Assembly (NCBI GenBank): GCA_027490485.1
Contig: JAIXYA010000300.1
Span: 1-6,539 of the forward strand
Source: Comamonadaceae bacterium
GTDB lineage: Bacteria; Pseudomonadota; Gammaproteobacteria; Burkholderiales; Burkholderiaceae_C
Reading direction: 5' to 3'
Length of the DNA stretch: 6,539 bases
Shown here: in pieces, positions 6,178-6,539 of the stretch
Layout of the letters: each line of letters starts with the position of its first letter
How positions within the stretch are numbered: position 1 is the stretch's first letter
Translations under genes and position numbers: made by a program
The notes under the pieces: model-generated
Database searches by the model: none
Told to the model about the DNA's origin: nothing
What the model saw: only the letters and a program-made list of their open reading frames with translations

Positions 6178-6405
6178 TTATTTCGCAACCACCAGATTGA
6201 CCACAACAATCAATCCAATCACAAACAACAGACCACCCACCAAACCCACGCCTAAAACATGCAAGGGTGTGATGTGGGCCAAATCTTCCTGAAATTCACT
6301 GTTTTTTCGAATACCGATAAACGACCAAGAAACAGCCACGATAGAACGCCAAAACGGACGCTTGACCACAGGAAGCTTTTCAAGCGTTGGTGTGTCTGTA
6401 CTCAT
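6178..6405 (-). CDS. DUF2970 family small membrane protein
   Basis: This 75-residue protein has a polar N-terminus of about 20 residues, an amphipathic conserved block (SIVAVSWSFIGIRKNSEF, about 21-38) followed by DLAHITPLHV, and one C-terminal membrane helix (about 49-72). The AVxWSFxGIRK...ITPxHV core is the mark of DUF2970, a family without known function that sits between ctaG and coxC in betaproteobacterial oxidase clusters. ATG 6405 overlaps the ctaG stop in an ATGA, and AGGTGG lies about 4 nt upstream. The stop codon overlaps the coxC ribosome-binding site, so all three genes are very likely cotranscribed. The predicted orientation puts the conserved block on the cytoplasmic side. A part in oxidase assembly or stability is inferred from position only. 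Confidence 0.85.
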   Translation of the reverse strand: MSTDTPTLEKLPVVKRPFWRSIVAVSWSFIGIRKNSEFQEDLAHITPLHVLGVGLVGGLLFVIGLIVVVNLVVAK

Positions 6406-6539
6406 GAGCCCACCTGGGTAAGAGGAACCACCACTGACGCACTGGGCGCAGGCGGTGTACTGCTGCCTACCTCAAAGAAGGTATAGGACAAAGTGATGGT
6501 TGTCACGTCTTTGGATAATTTTTTGTCAACCACGAACAC
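6402..6539 (-). CDS. ctaG: Cytochrome c oxidase assembly protein CtaG/Cox11, C-terminal end (partial)
   Basis: Only the last 45 residues are in the window; the frame runs open off the right edge. The fragment begins VFVVDKKLSKDV and contains ITLSYTFFEVG, which is the conserved end of the CtaG/Cox11 copper chaperone that supplies copper to CuB of oxidase subunit I from the periplasmic side. The copper-binding CFCF-type motif and the membrane anchor lie outside the window, so they cannot be checked. A tail rich in Pro, Ser, Ala and Val follows the core and ends at a TGA that overlaps the DUF2970 start as ATGA. The context, with coxC two genes downstream, agrees with this call. The identification rests on a short but characteristic motif. 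Confidence 0.85.
   Translation of the reverse strand: MFVVDKKLSKDVTTITLSYTFFEVGSSTPPAPSASVVVPLTQVGS

Overview
The window is a compact piece of a betaproteobacterial chromosome. The protein sequences look most like Burkholderiales, probably Comamonadaceae. This is judged from remembered family sequences, chiefly the RpoH, CtaB and Cox15 motifs and the gene order; no search was run. It holds the distal part of an aa3-type cytochrome c oxidase gene cluster, which abuts the heat-shock sigma factor gene rpoH. Almost every base is coding: the longest gap between genes is about 51 bp, and that gap holds a terminator hairpin.

Layout from left to right. rpoH (1-951, +) converges on and overlaps by 8 bp the 3' end of a minus-strand assembly operon. 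In transcription order that operon is SURF1 (4987-4226), a SCO/thioredoxin-like membrane protein of unknown function (4245-3550), COX15/ctaA heme a synthase (3545-2412), ctaB heme o synthase (2415-1513) and the SCO1/SenC copper chaperone (1516-944). These genes overlap by 4 or 20 bp or are 4 bp apart, so they are almost certainly cotranscribed and partly translationally coupled. Upstream of SURF1 and pointing away from it is a small two-helix membrane protein gene of DUF2909 type (about 5003-5233, +). It converges on the 3' end of coxC across a 9-bp-stem hairpin at 5246-5267. To the right, again on the minus strand, are coxC (6166-5285, oxidase subunit III), a DUF2970 small membrane protein (6405-6178) and the 3' end of ctaG/cox11 (6539-6402, cut by the window edge). 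The subunit II and I genes would be expected further right.

Together the genes describe building one terminal oxidase. CtaB makes heme o from heme b and Cox15 oxidises it to heme a. SURF1 helps place heme a. CtaG delivers copper to CuB in subunit I and SCO1 serves the CuA site of subunit II. CoxC is a structural subunit. Three genes have no established role: DUF2970, DUF2909 and the SCO-like protein. Their place in the cluster makes them candidate assembly or stability factors.

I found no mobile element, CRISPR array, tRNA, rRNA or clear sign of recent transfer, and I do not see an entirely new system. The points most worth a second look are the second CxxxC thioredoxin-like protein, the inverted DUF2909 gene and hairpin that split the cluster into two transcription units, an Asn in SURF1 where the heme-a-associated His is normally found, and the overlapping convergent ends of rpoH and SCO1.
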